DNA from: Lachnospiraceae bacterium
Lineage (GTDB): Bacteria > Bacillota_A > Clostridia > Lachnospirales > Lachnospiraceae
Direction: 5' to 3'
NCBI GenBank assembly: GCA_018365895.1
Contig: JAGZJD010000079.1
Location: forward strand, 1 to 10,061
DNA: 10,061 bases
Shown: positions 1 through 6,717 of the stretch, piece after piece
How positions within the stretch are numbered: the stretch's first letter is position 1
How the letters are laid out: every line of letters begins with the position of its first letter
The notes under the pieces: model-generated
Databases searched by the model: none
What the model saw: only the letters and a program-made list of their open reading frames with translations
What the model was told of the DNA's origin: nothing
Program-made: the position numbers and the translations under genes

Positions 1-1837
1 ATTACTAAAAATCGAGAAGCCGGCCCGGTATATCGGGAACGAAGTGAACTCGGTGATGAAAAACAAAAATGAGGTGGATATCCGTTTCGCCATGTGCTTC
101 CCGGACGTGTATGAAATTGGCATGTCTCACTTAGGAATCCAGATTCTCTATGATATGTTAAATCGTCGGGATGATATCTGGTGCGAACGTGTCTACTCCC
201 CATGGATTGACCTTGACAAAGTAATGCGTGAGGAACAGATTCCGCTTTTTGCACTGGAATCCCAAGATCCGATCAAAGACTTTGATTTTCTTGGCATCAC
301 AATTCAGTATGAAATGTGTTATACCAACATTTTGCAGGTACTTGATTTAAGTCAGATTCCGCTTTTTGCAAAAGACAGAACAGAAGCGCATCCAATTGTA
401 ATTGGCGGCGGGCCGTGTGTCTCCAACCCAGAGCCAATTGCGGACTTTTTTGATCTTTTCTATATTGGAGAAGGTGAAACTGTTTATTTTGAATTGATTG
501 ATCTTTATAAAGAATACAAAAAGGCAGGACGCTCCAGAAAAGAGTTTTTAGAGGCTGCGGCTACCGTGGAAGGAATCTATGTTCCTTCTCTTTATAATGT
601 TGTCTATAAAGAAGATGGTACGATTGAATCTTTTGTTCCAAATCATCCAAATGCACATTCAGTTATCAAAAAGCAAATGGTACTGGATGTAACAAATACA
701 TATTATCCGGAAAAACCAGTTGTACCTTTTATTAAGGTAACGCAGGACCGTGTCGTATTGGAAATCCAGCGTGGATGTATCCGTGGCTGCCGTTTCTGTC
801 AGGCAGGTATGCTCTATCGTCCAACGCGCGAACGTGATCTTGAAATGTTAAAAGAATATGCAGTAAAAATGCTGGAAAATACAGGTCATGAAGAAATTTC
901 TTTGAGCTCTCTTAGCTCCAGTGATTATTCAAAACTTCCGGAACTTGTAAATTTCCTGATTGATGTATGTGAGAAAAAGAAAATTAACATTTCACTTCCG
1001 TCTCTTCGCATTGATGCGTTCTCACTTGATGTTATGAAAAAAGTTCAGGACGTGAAGAAAAGCAGTCTGACATTTGCTCCGGAAGCAGGTTCCCAGCGTA
1101 TGCGCGATGTTATTAACAAGGGTTTAACTGAAGAAGTCATTTTAGATGGTGCCGGACAAGCCTTCGAAGCCGGATGGTCAAAAGTCAAACTCTATTTTAT
1201 GCTTGGCCTTCCGACAGAGACAGAAGAAGATATGAAAGATATTGCCCGTCTGGCAGATAAAGTAGCAAGACGCTATTATGAAATTCCAAAAGATCAGAGA
1301 AATGGAAAGTGTCAGATTACAGCAAGTACTTCATTCTTTATTCCCAAACCGTTTACTCCATTTCAGTGGGCAACGATGTGCCGTAAGGAAGACTATCTTC
1401 ACAAAGCACATGTCGTAAATCATGAAATGAAAGAACAGTTAAATCACAAGAGCTTAAAATACAACTGGCATGAAGCTGATGTCACTGTACTGGAAGGGGT
1501 ATTTGCAAGAGGCGACCGACGTGTTGGAAAAGCTCTTTTAGAAGCTTATCGTCTCGGATGCATTTATGATTCCTGGAGTGAAACATTCCGCAATGATCTT
1601 TGGCTTCAGGCATTTGAGAATACCGGGATTGATATGGAATTTTACACAATGCGGGAACGTGATTTGGATGAAATTCTTCCATGGGATTTTATCGATGCCG
1701 GCGTTACAAAAGCATTTTTAAAACGTGAATGGAACCGTGCCATGAATGGAGAAGTGACTCCAAACTGTCGTGAGCAATGTCAGGGCTGCGGTGCATTAAA
1801 ATATCAGGGAGGTGTCTGCATTGAAAGTAAGAATTAA
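1..1837 (+). CDS. B12-binding-fold radical SAM protein, TIGR03960 family (5' end outside window)
   Basis: The frame is already open at position 2 (reads LLKIEKPARYIGNEVNSVMK) and matches the known family N-terminus, so the real start lies roughly ten codons left of the window; the in-frame GTG at 44 is not the start. The N-terminal part resembles the cobalamin-binding fold of class B radical SAM enzymes: PDVYEIGMSHLG at about 101-136, then GGGPCVSNPEP and YIGEGE at about 403-475. The classical DxHxxG cobalamin motif is not present. The radical SAM motif CX3CX2C (GCIRGCRFC) has its cysteine codons at 776, 788 and 797, and should hold a 4Fe-4S cluster that cleaves S-adenosylmethionine. The C-terminus has a second triad, CREQCQGC, plus one more Cys. 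Family known, substrate unknown. Its 3' end overlaps the next gene by 17 bases. Confidence 0.9.
   Translation, partial: LLKIEKPARYIGNEVNSVMKNKNEVDIRFAMCFPDVYEIGMSHLGIQILYDMLNRRDDIWCERVYSPWIDLDKVMREEQIPLFALESQDPIKDFDFLGITIQYEMCYTNILQVLDLSQIPLFAKDRTEAHPIVIGGGPCVSNPEPIADFFDLFYIGEGETVYFELIDLYKEYKKAGRSRKEFLEAAATVEGIYVPSLYNVVYKEDGTIESFVPNHPNAHSVIKKQMVLDVTNTYYPEKPVVPFIKVTQDRVVLEIQRGCIRGCRFCQAGMLYRPTRERDLEMLKEYAVKMLENTGHEEISLSSLSSSDYSKLPELVNFLIDVCEKKKINISLPSLRIDAFSLDVMKKVQDVKKSSLTFAPEAGSQRMRDVINKGLTEEVILDGAGQAFEAGWSKVKLYFMLGLPTETEEDMKDIARLADKVARRYYEIPKDQRNGKCQITASTSFFIPKPFTPFQWATMCRKEDYLHKAHVVNHEMKEQLNHKSLKYNWHEADVTVLEGVFARGDRRVGKALLEAYRLGCIYDSWSETFRNDLWLQAFENTGIDMEFYTMRERDLDEILPWDFIDAGVTKAFLKREWNRAMNGEVTPNCREQCQGCGALKYQGGVCIESKN
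1806..1812 (+). promoter_or_regulatory. Ribosome binding site that fixes a TTG start
   Basis: AGGGAGG lies eight bases before TTG at 1821 and inside the end of the radical SAM gene. The upstream in-frame GTG at 1812 overlaps this site and so cannot use it. The protein made from TTG begins MKVRIKF, the usual start of the DUF2344 family. Confidence 0.75.
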
Positions 1838-2525
1838 ATTTCGGAAAAACGGAGTGATGAAATTTATCGGACATTTGGATGTGATGCGTTATTTTCAGAA
1901 AGTAATGCGCCGTGCAGATATTCCGATTGCATTTACAGGTGGATTTAGCCCACATATGATTATGTCATTTGCTAATCCGCTTGGCGTTGGTTTAACCAGC
2001 GATGGTGAGTATTTTGATATAGAGCTGACAGAACCTATTTCTTCTGCAGAAGCGATACGACGCATGAATGCGACAATGGTAGAAGGAATGGAAGTAGTTA
2101 GTTTTGTTGAAATCCCTGATGAAAAAAAGAGTACGGGAATGGCAATTGTAGAAGCAGCAGATTATTTATCCAAACCAATCAAAGGAGTTCTTCCAGATAA
2201 CTGGGAAGAAATGTTGGCTAACTTTTTTGCAGAATCTGAAATTATTGTTCGAAAAAAAACAAAGAAAAGTGAGCAAGAAGTAAATATACGCCCAATGATT
2301 TATCAATTAGAAGTACGCAACAACGAAATTTTTATGCAGGTTGCTACAGGAAGTCGTGAAAATCTAAAGCCATCTACTGTTTTAGAGGCATTTTTGCACT
2401 ATCTTGGACTTGATGAAGATAGCGTAAATTTTGCACATCATCGCCTGGAAGTTTATGCCGCGCTGGAAGAAAATGAGCGACGCAGATTTGTACCGCTTGA
2501 TGCGCTCGGCCATGATATTGAATAG
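1821..2525 (+). CDS. Radical SAM-linked protein, DUF2344 / TIGR03936
   Basis: A 234-residue protein from TTG 1821. The N-terminal half carries the family's conserved block: GVMKFIGHLDVMRYFQK (residues 11-27), RRADIPIAFTGGFSPH (30-45) and the segment up to GVGLTSDGEYFDIEL (55-69). The C-terminal half is less conserved and ends in basic ENERRRFVPLD. There is no signal peptide or membrane segment, so it should be cytosolic. The family is known to be encoded next to, or fused with, TIGR03960 radical SAM proteins; here the genes overlap by 17 bases, so translational coupling and a joint function are likely. Its biochemical activity is not known to me. Downstream RNase G suggests an RNA-related role, which is only inference. 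Confidence 0.88.
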   Translation: MKVRIKFRKNGVMKFIGHLDVMRYFQKVMRRADIPIAFTGGFSPHMIMSFANPLGVGLTSDGEYFDIELTEPISSAEAIRRMNATMVEGMEVVSFVEIPDEKKSTGMAIVEAADYLSKPIKGVLPDNWEEMLANFFAESEIIVRKKTKKSEQEVNIRPMIYQLEVRNNEIFMQVATGSRENLKPSTVLEAFLHYLGLDEDSVNFAHHRLEVYAALEENERRRFVPLDALGHDIE

Positions 2526-2541
2526 AAAGTAGAGAAAAAAC

Positions 2542-3735
2542 ATGGAACGAAAACTTATTTTGTGCCGGATCAATCATAATATTGTTTCATCTGTTTTAGA
2601 AAATGGAAAGATTGTTGAACTCCATATAGAAAAACCGGACAGCAGACAGTTTCATGTCGGTGATATTTACATAGGTAGAGTAAAAAATATTGTAAAGAAT
2701 ATTCAAGCTGCATTTGTAGAAATACAACCAGGCGTGGAATGCTATTATCAAATGACTGATAACCATTTCCCTATTTTCACGAAGAAAATTGGGAAAAAAC
2801 CGCTTTGTATCGGAGACGAACTGCTTGTACAGATTGAGCGCGAAGCAGTAAAAACAAAAGTTCCAACGGTAACATCAAATTTAAGCCTGGCAGGAAAATA
2901 TAGTGTGCTAACACATGGAAATACTCAAATCGGTGTTTCTTCAAAGTTCCCAAAAGAACAGCGAACGTTATGGAAGGAGGCGCTGGCTGATTATGCCAAT
3001 TCCTCTTACGGCTTTATTGTCAGAACCAATGCTGCCTCGTTATCACTAGCCGAATTGCGATCTGAACTCGATAAACAGATTGGGGCGTATGAACAGCTGA
3101 AAGTTCTGGCGCAATCCCGCACATGTTTTTCATGTATGAAGCAAGCGCCAAGAGAATATCTGGCTGCTTTGAAAAATATTTATCAAGATGGTCTACAGGA
3201 AATTCTCGTAGAAGATGCACAATTATTTGATGAGGTTTTTCAATTTCTGGAAGAGGAACAACCGGAAGATACGAGTAAACTTATTCGTTATGAAGATTCT
3301 TTGCTTCCACTCCACAAGTTATATTCCGTTGAGCATGTACTTAAAGAGGCGTTGGCAGAACGAGTTTGGATGAAATCAGGCGCTTATCTCGTCATTCAGC
3401 CGACAGAAGCCTTGACTGTAATTGATGTTAATTCAGGGAAATGCGTCTTAAAGAAGAATGATCCTGATGCCTTCTACAAAATAAATCGGGAAGCTGCCGC
3501 AGAAGCTGCACGGCAGATCCGACTCCGAAATTTGTCCGGCATTATTTTGATTGATTTCATTAATATGAAAGTTTTAAAAGAACAACAGGAGCTCTTATCA
3601 TTTTTAAAGGATCAACTTCAGAAAGATCCAATACGGACAGATGTTATTGATATAACAAAGCTGCAGCTTGTAGAAGTGACGAGACGTAAGGTACGAAAGC
3701 CACTTCATGAAGTATGTCAAAAACAAAGGAGCTAA
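2542..3735 (+). CDS. rng: Ribonuclease G/E family protein (short form)
   Basis: A 397-residue endoribonuclease of the RNase E/G family, expected to cut single-stranded AU-rich RNA in mRNA decay and rRNA maturation. An S1-type RNA-binding domain covers about residues 36-110 (VGDIYIGRVKNIV). FIVRT at 158-162 matches the 5'-monophosphate sensor (E. coli RNase E R169-T170). Catalytic metal ligands are conserved: D295 in VIDVNSGK and D338 in LIDFINM, equivalent to RNase E D303 and D346; N297 matches N305. The protein ends at HEVCQKQRS, so the CPxC zinc-link and the following small domain are missing; E. coli RNase G has 489 residues. An unrelated CFSC sits at 195-198. No good Shine-Dalgarno precedes ATG 2542, 16 bases after the previous stop, so coupling with the upstream gene is plausible. 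Confidence 0.9.
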   Translation: MERKLILCRINHNIVSSVLENGKIVELHIEKPDSRQFHVGDIYIGRVKNIVKNIQAAFVEIQPGVECYYQMTDNHFPIFTKKIGKKPLCIGDELLVQIEREAVKTKVPTVTSNLSLAGKYSVLTHGNTQIGVSSKFPKEQRTLWKEALADYANSSYGFIVRTNAASLSLAELRSELDKQIGAYEQLKVLAQSRTCFSCMKQAPREYLAALKNIYQDGLQEILVEDAQLFDEVFQFLEEEQPEDTSKLIRYEDSLLPLHKLYSVEHVLKEALAERVWMKSGAYLVIQPTEALTVIDVNSGKCVLKKNDPDAFYKINREAAAEAARQIRLRNLSGIILIDFINMKVLKEQQELLSFLKDQLQKDPIRTDVIDITKLQLVEVTRRKVRKPLHEVCQKQRS

Positions 3736-3738
3736 TAC

Positions 3739-4248
3739 ATGAGTAAAAAAGAATTAAAGACAAATGCAATGCGAATTTTGGAAAAACTGAAAATCCCTTT
3801 TACTTATGAGACTTATGAATGTGATGAATTTACAGATGGAATTCAGACAGCAGACAAATTAGGACTTCCGCATGAACAGGTTTTCAAAACTCTTGTCACA
3901 GTTGGTAAAAGCAAAGGTTATTATGTATTTGTAATTCCAATTGAAAAAGAATTGGATATGAAAAAGGCAGCGGCTTCTGTAAAAGAAAAATCTATTGAAT
4001 TGCTGCATTTGAGCGAGCTGACCAAAGTAACCGGATATGTGCGAGGAGGCTGTACTTCCATCGGGATGAAAAAGAAATTTCCGACAGTAATCCAGATAGA
4101 TGCAAAAGAGCAGGAGCATATTTTTGTAAGCGGCGGAAAGATTGGTATGCAAATTTGTCTTTCCCCAGAGGATCTCCGACGGGCAGCAGATGCGATTTTT
4201 GCTGACGTGATAAGGGAGGAGTGTATTGATGAACACGGTTATTTTTGA
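3739..4248 (+). CDS. ybaK: Cys-tRNA(Pro)/Cys-tRNA(Cys) deacylase, YbaK/EbsC family
   Basis: A 169-residue YbaK-family editing protein, which hydrolyses Cys-tRNA(Pro) formed in error by prolyl-tRNA synthetase. The family signature is clear: VFKTL with K50 (E. coli YbaK K46 region), YVFVIPIEKELDMKKAA (61-77), GYVRGGCTSIGMKKKFPTVI (98-117, matching GGxxPxG..K..PT of YbaK) and the C-terminal FVSGGKIGMQICLSPEDL. Length fits the family (about 155-170). AAAGGAG at 3725-3731 gives a good ribosome binding site seven bases before ATG; it overlaps the end of rng, whose stop is three bases before this ATG. It is not a usual member of the rng-rplU cluster. Other members of the superfamily (ProXp-type) act on other tRNAs, so the exact substrate is inferred. 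Confidence 0.92.
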   Translation: MSKKELKTNAMRILEKLKIPFTYETYECDEFTDGIQTADKLGLPHEQVFKTLVTVGKSKGYYVFVIPIEKELDMKKAAASVKEKSIELLHLSELTKVTGYVRGGCTSIGMKKKFPTVIQIDAKEQEHIFVSGGKIGMQICLSPEDLRRAADAIFADVIREECIDEHGYF

Positions 4249-4819
4249 TCTCGGAAAAGTACTTTTGGAATATGACTGGAAGCATTTGATGAATCGTTTT
4301 AAATTTGATGAAAAAACTTATCAGAAGGTAGCCGAGGCAGTTTTTTTGAGCGATACCTGGCAGCAGGGAGATGCTGGTGTTTATGATGAAACAACATGGC
4401 TTGAAGCATTTATTGAAAATGCGCCTGACTGTGAAGCAGAAATCCGTCAAGTATATAGACAGCTGTCCGGTTGTGTCTGGAAATATCCGTATACGGATGA
4501 ACTGATCACCTATTACCGCTCAAAGGGCTTTCGCATTTACTATCTATCAAATTATTCAGAATATCTGCGAAATACATCAAAGGATGTTCTTTCCTTTTTA
4601 GAACAATTTGACGGTGGAGTATTTTCTTATAAAGAAAAATGTATAAAGCCGGAAGAAAAGATTTACAAAATCCTGTTAGAGCGTTATGATATAAAACCAG
4701 AGGATGCTCTATTTTATGATGACCGGGACGAAAACACATCAAAGGCCCGGGAACTTGGTATTTGTGGTATTACATGGGTGCCTGGAATGGAGAAGACTAT
4801 TTTAAAAGAAACGACATAG
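4229..4819 (+). CDS. HAD-superfamily phosphatase, YihX-like (HAD-IA)
   Basis: A 196-residue HAD-IA hydrolase. Motif I is VIFDLGKVL with nucleophile D7; Gly takes the place of the usual second Asp, as in E. coli YihX (FDLGNV). Motif II is YLSNYS (S107), motif III is K140 in CIKPEEKIY, and motif IV is FYDDRDEN (D164, D165). A helical cap lies between motifs I and II (about residues 15-95). YihX dephosphorylates alpha-glucose-1-phosphate, but substrate cannot be transferred on this level of likeness. ATG 4229 is chosen over the TTG at 4226 because AGGAG at 4217-4221 sits seven bases before the ATG. The gene overlaps ybaK by 20 bases, implying coupled translation. Confidence 0.88.
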   Translation: MNTVIFDLGKVLLEYDWKHLMNRFKFDEKTYQKVAEAVFLSDTWQQGDAGVYDETTWLEAFIENAPDCEAEIRQVYRQLSGCVWKYPYTDELITYYRSKGFRIYYLSNYSEYLRNTSKDVLSFLEQFDGGVFSYKEKCIKPEEKIYKILLERYDIKPEDALFYDDRDENTSKARELGICGITWVPGMEKTILKETT

Positions 4820-4854
4820 GAAAAAGAAAGATACACGAGGAGGAATTCTTTTAG

Positions 4855-6174
4855 ATGCAAAAAGTAGTAAAATTCGGTGGAAGCTCTCTCGCAAGTGCAA
4901 AGCAATTCAAAAAAGTTAAAAAAATTATTTCGGAAGATCCCGCGCGTAAATATGTAGTGCCATCAGCTCCAGGCAAACGCCATAATCGCGATATAAAAGT
5001 AACCGATATGCTGTATAGCTGCTATAAAAAAGCAGAAGATGGAGAATATTTTCTTGATACATTGGAAGCAATTCAAGAACGTTATGAAAAAATCATTGAA
5101 GGACTTGAGCTTTCTTTATCTTTGGAAGAAGAATTTAAAGAAATTCAAAAACAATTTGAAGCAAAGTCCGGAAGTGCCTATGCTGCATCCAGAGGTGAAT
5201 ATTTAAACGGTATTATTATGTCTGCTTATTTAGAAATGCCGTTTATTGATGCGGCTGAAGTCATCTTTTTTGACGAAAATGGAAATTTTGATGATGCGCG
5301 TACAGATATGCAGCTTAAAAAACGCCTTTCACAGGAATCTACTGCTGTAATTCCTGGATTTTACGGTGCAAAACCAGATGGAACTATCCAAACATTTTCC
5401 AGAGGAGGTTCTGACATTACCGGATCGCTTGTGGCAAAGGCGATCGATGCAGATTTGTATGAAAACTGGACAGATGTATCTGGATTTATGGTAACTGATC
5501 CAAGAATTATTAAAAACCCGGAAATGATTGAGACAATCACTTACCGCGAACTTCGGGAGTTGTCTTATATGGGAGCAACTGTGCTTCATGAGGAAGCAAT
5601 CTTTCCGGTCAGAAAAGTTGGAATTCCGATTAATATCCGTAATACAAACAATCCGGAAGAACCGGGAACTTATATTGTAGAAAGCACATGTAAAAAACCC
5701 AAATATACAATTACCGGCATTGCAGGAAAAGAAGGCTTTGTTTCTGTTCATATAGAAAAAGCTATGATGAATGCTGAAATTGGTTATGGAAGAAAGGTTC
5801 TTCAAGTATTTGAAGATCACGGAATTGCTTTTGAACATATGCCTTCCGGCATTGATACTATGACTGTCTATGTACGCCAGGAAGACTTTGAACCATATGA
5901 ACAACAAGTCGTTGCGGGAATCCAGAGGGCTGTTGCTCCTGATCTAATTGAATTGGAATCTGATCTGGCGTTGATTGCAGTAGTAGGAAGAGGGATGCGA
6001 TCTTCAAGAGGAACTGCCGGAAGAATCTTCTCAGCTCTTGCACATGCAAATGTCGAAGTGAAGATGATTGATCAGGGCTCCAGTGGATTAAATGTGATTA
6101 TAGGTGTAAAATCGTGTGATTTTGCCCCAGCGATCAAAGCAATTTATGATATTTTCGTGACAACACAGTTGTAA
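4855..6174 (+). CDS. Aspartate kinase (aspartokinase III type, two ACT domains)
   Basis: A 439-residue aspartokinase, making beta-aspartyl phosphate from aspartate and ATP, the first step to lysine, threonine, methionine and diaminopimelate. The amino-acid kinase domain runs about 1-275: KFGGSSLA (6-13), SRGEYLNG (112-119), FSRGGSDITGS (181-191), TDVSGFMVTDPR (206-217) and SYMGATVLHEEA (237-248). Two ACT domains follow, about 287-360 (ITGIAGKEGFVSVHI) and 372-437 (LALIAVVGRGMRSSRGTAGR), so allosteric inhibition by lysine or threonine is expected; the effector cannot be read from sequence. GAGGAGG at 4837-4843 precedes ATG by 11 bases. The upstream gap is only 35 bases, so there is no lysine riboswitch or T-box directly before it. 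B. subtilis YclM/ThrD is the nearest named type. Confidence 0.95.
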   Translation: MQKVVKFGGSSLASAKQFKKVKKIISEDPARKYVVPSAPGKRHNRDIKVTDMLYSCYKKAEDGEYFLDTLEAIQERYEKIIEGLELSLSLEEEFKEIQKQFEAKSGSAYAASRGEYLNGIIMSAYLEMPFIDAAEVIFFDENGNFDDARTDMQLKKRLSQESTAVIPGFYGAKPDGTIQTFSRGGSDITGSLVAKAIDADLYENWTDVSGFMVTDPRIIKNPEMIETITYRELRELSYMGATVLHEEAIFPVRKVGIPINIRNTNNPEEPGTYIVESTCKKPKYTITGIAGKEGFVSVHIEKAMMNAEIGYGRKVLQVFEDHGIAFEHMPSGIDTMTVYVRQEDFEPYEQQVVAGIQRAVAPDLIELESDLALIAVVGRGMRSSRGTAGRIFSALAHANVEVKMIDQGSSGLNVIIGVKSCDFAPAIKAIYDIFVTTQL

Positions 6175-6198
6175 TTGACAATCAGGAAGGAAATTATT

Positions 6199-6615
6199 AT
6201 GAATATTTTATTTTTTCTGAAACCAAAAGCAGAAGTAGCAGTGATTTATTCCGACTACACATTGCGTCAGGTTTTGGAAACAATGGAGTATCATCGGTAC
6301 AGTTCGATTCCGATGATTAGCAGAGCAGGAAAATATGTAGGAAGTATTACCGAAGGAGATCTGCTTTGGTATATTAAAGAACTATCAAATCTAAATCTGA
6401 AAGAAGCAGAACGTATTCCTGTATCAGAGATCCGCAGAAAGAGGGATTATGAATGCGTCAGCATCCTTGCTGACGTAGAAGATCTGTTTGGCAAAGCAAT
6501 GTCTCAGAACTTCGTTCCTGTCGTAGACGATCAGGAAAACTTTATCGGAATTGTGACAAGAAGTGATATTATGAGTTACTGTTTCGAAAAATTAAAAAAA
6601 TGTATTGACGAATAA
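6199..6615 (+). CDS. Small protein made of two CBS domains
   Basis: A 138-residue cytosolic protein consisting almost only of a CBS pair (Bateman module). CBS1 is about residues 8-60, with YSSIPMISRAGKYVGSITEGD; CBS2 is about 75-130, with QNFVPVVDDQENFIGIVTRSD. Both carry the TxxD motif (T51-D54 and T120-D123) that in CBS proteins contacts the ribose of bound adenine nucleotides, so both sites could bind AMP, ATP or c-di-AMP. Its stand-alone layout recalls c-di-AMP receptors such as DarB/CbpB of Bacillus and Listeria, but orthology is not shown. ATG 6199 is chosen because AAGGAA at 6187-6192 lies six bases before it; an in-frame TTG at 6175 has no such site. It starts 24 bases after aspartokinase, so the two are probably co-transcribed. 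The rplU promoter overlaps its 3' end. Confidence 0.85.
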   Translation: MNILFFLKPKAEVAVIYSDYTLRQVLETMEYHRYSSIPMISRAGKYVGSITEGDLLWYIKELSNLNLKEAERIPVSEIRRKRDYECVSILADVEDLFGKAMSQNFVPVVDDQENFIGIVTRSDIMSYCFEKLKKCIDE

Positions 6616-6633
6616 ATGAGTCAATGCTATAAT
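6605..6633 (+). promoter_or_regulatory. Sigma-A promoter of the rplU operon
   Basis: The -35 TTGACG (6605-6610) and -10 TATAAT (6628-6633) are separated by 17 bases, and TGC just before the -10 makes it an extended -10. This is the best promoter in the window and suits a ribosomal protein operon. Transcription should start near 6638-6641. It overlaps the last codons and stop of the CBS gene, so the block from 6605 on can be expressed apart from the genes upstream. Confidence 0.88.
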
Positions 6634-6637
6634 ACAG

Positions 6638-6712
6638 AGGTATGCCGCACAGTGGGGTTTCAAAGTGCTGCATTGCAGCCGCCGAAACTGGCGAGTAATG
6701 ATAATAGGAGGT
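6638..6712 (+). ncRNA. Ribosomal protein L21 leader (cis-regulatory RNA)
   Basis: The transcribed, non-coding 5' region of rplU matches the L21 leader known from Firmicutes (Rfam L21_leader), recognised from the ATGCCGCAC start, the middle hairpins, and the conserved GGCGAGTAATGATAATAGGAGGTG-like 3' end that includes the Shine-Dalgarno. Visible structure: hairpin GCTGC-ATT-GCAGC (6667-6679) and hairpin CGCC-GAAACT-GGCG (6680-6693). The loop GAAACT can also pair with GGTTTC at 6656-6661. GCAC (6647-6650) plus TATG (6641-6644) can pair with GTGC and CATA at 6711-6718. It is thought to let L21 (or the operon) regulate itself; the ligand and mechanism are not established here. Confidence 0.85.
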
Positions 6713-6717
6713 GCCAT

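Noticed and set aside
3700..3760. Frameshift hiding the missing C-terminus of RNase G
   Set aside because: Neither other frame continues with a CPxC or RNase G-like tail, and ybaK starts three bases after the stop with a well-placed ribosome binding site.
3859..4450. Open frames on the minus strand across ybaK and the HAD gene (125 and 152 codons), and one of 192 codons within aspartokinase (5329-5907)
   Set aside because: They lie opposite clear genes, resemble no family I know, and have Phe/Ser/Cys-rich composition typical of antisense shadows. No suitable ribosome binding site seen.
4663..4690. Possible promoter TTACAA-N16-TATGAT inside the HAD gene, upstream of aspartokinase
   Set aside because: The -35 matches only about half of the consensus, and the site is in coding sequence. 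Not strong enough to call.
4820..4854. Lysine riboswitch or T-box before aspartokinase
   Set aside because: Only 35 bases separate the genes, too short for either element.
6175..6203. TTGACA at 6175 with TATGAA 17 bases later as a promoter for the CBS gene
   Set aside because: The -10 is poor and would start transcription inside the CBS gene after its ATG. The spacing to aspartokinase is operon-like.
6616..6717. Extended N-terminus of L21 from ATG 6616
   Set aside because: The stretch is the promoter -10 region and L21 leader. The first ATG lies before the predicted transcription start, and L21 proteins begin at MYAIIATGGKQ.
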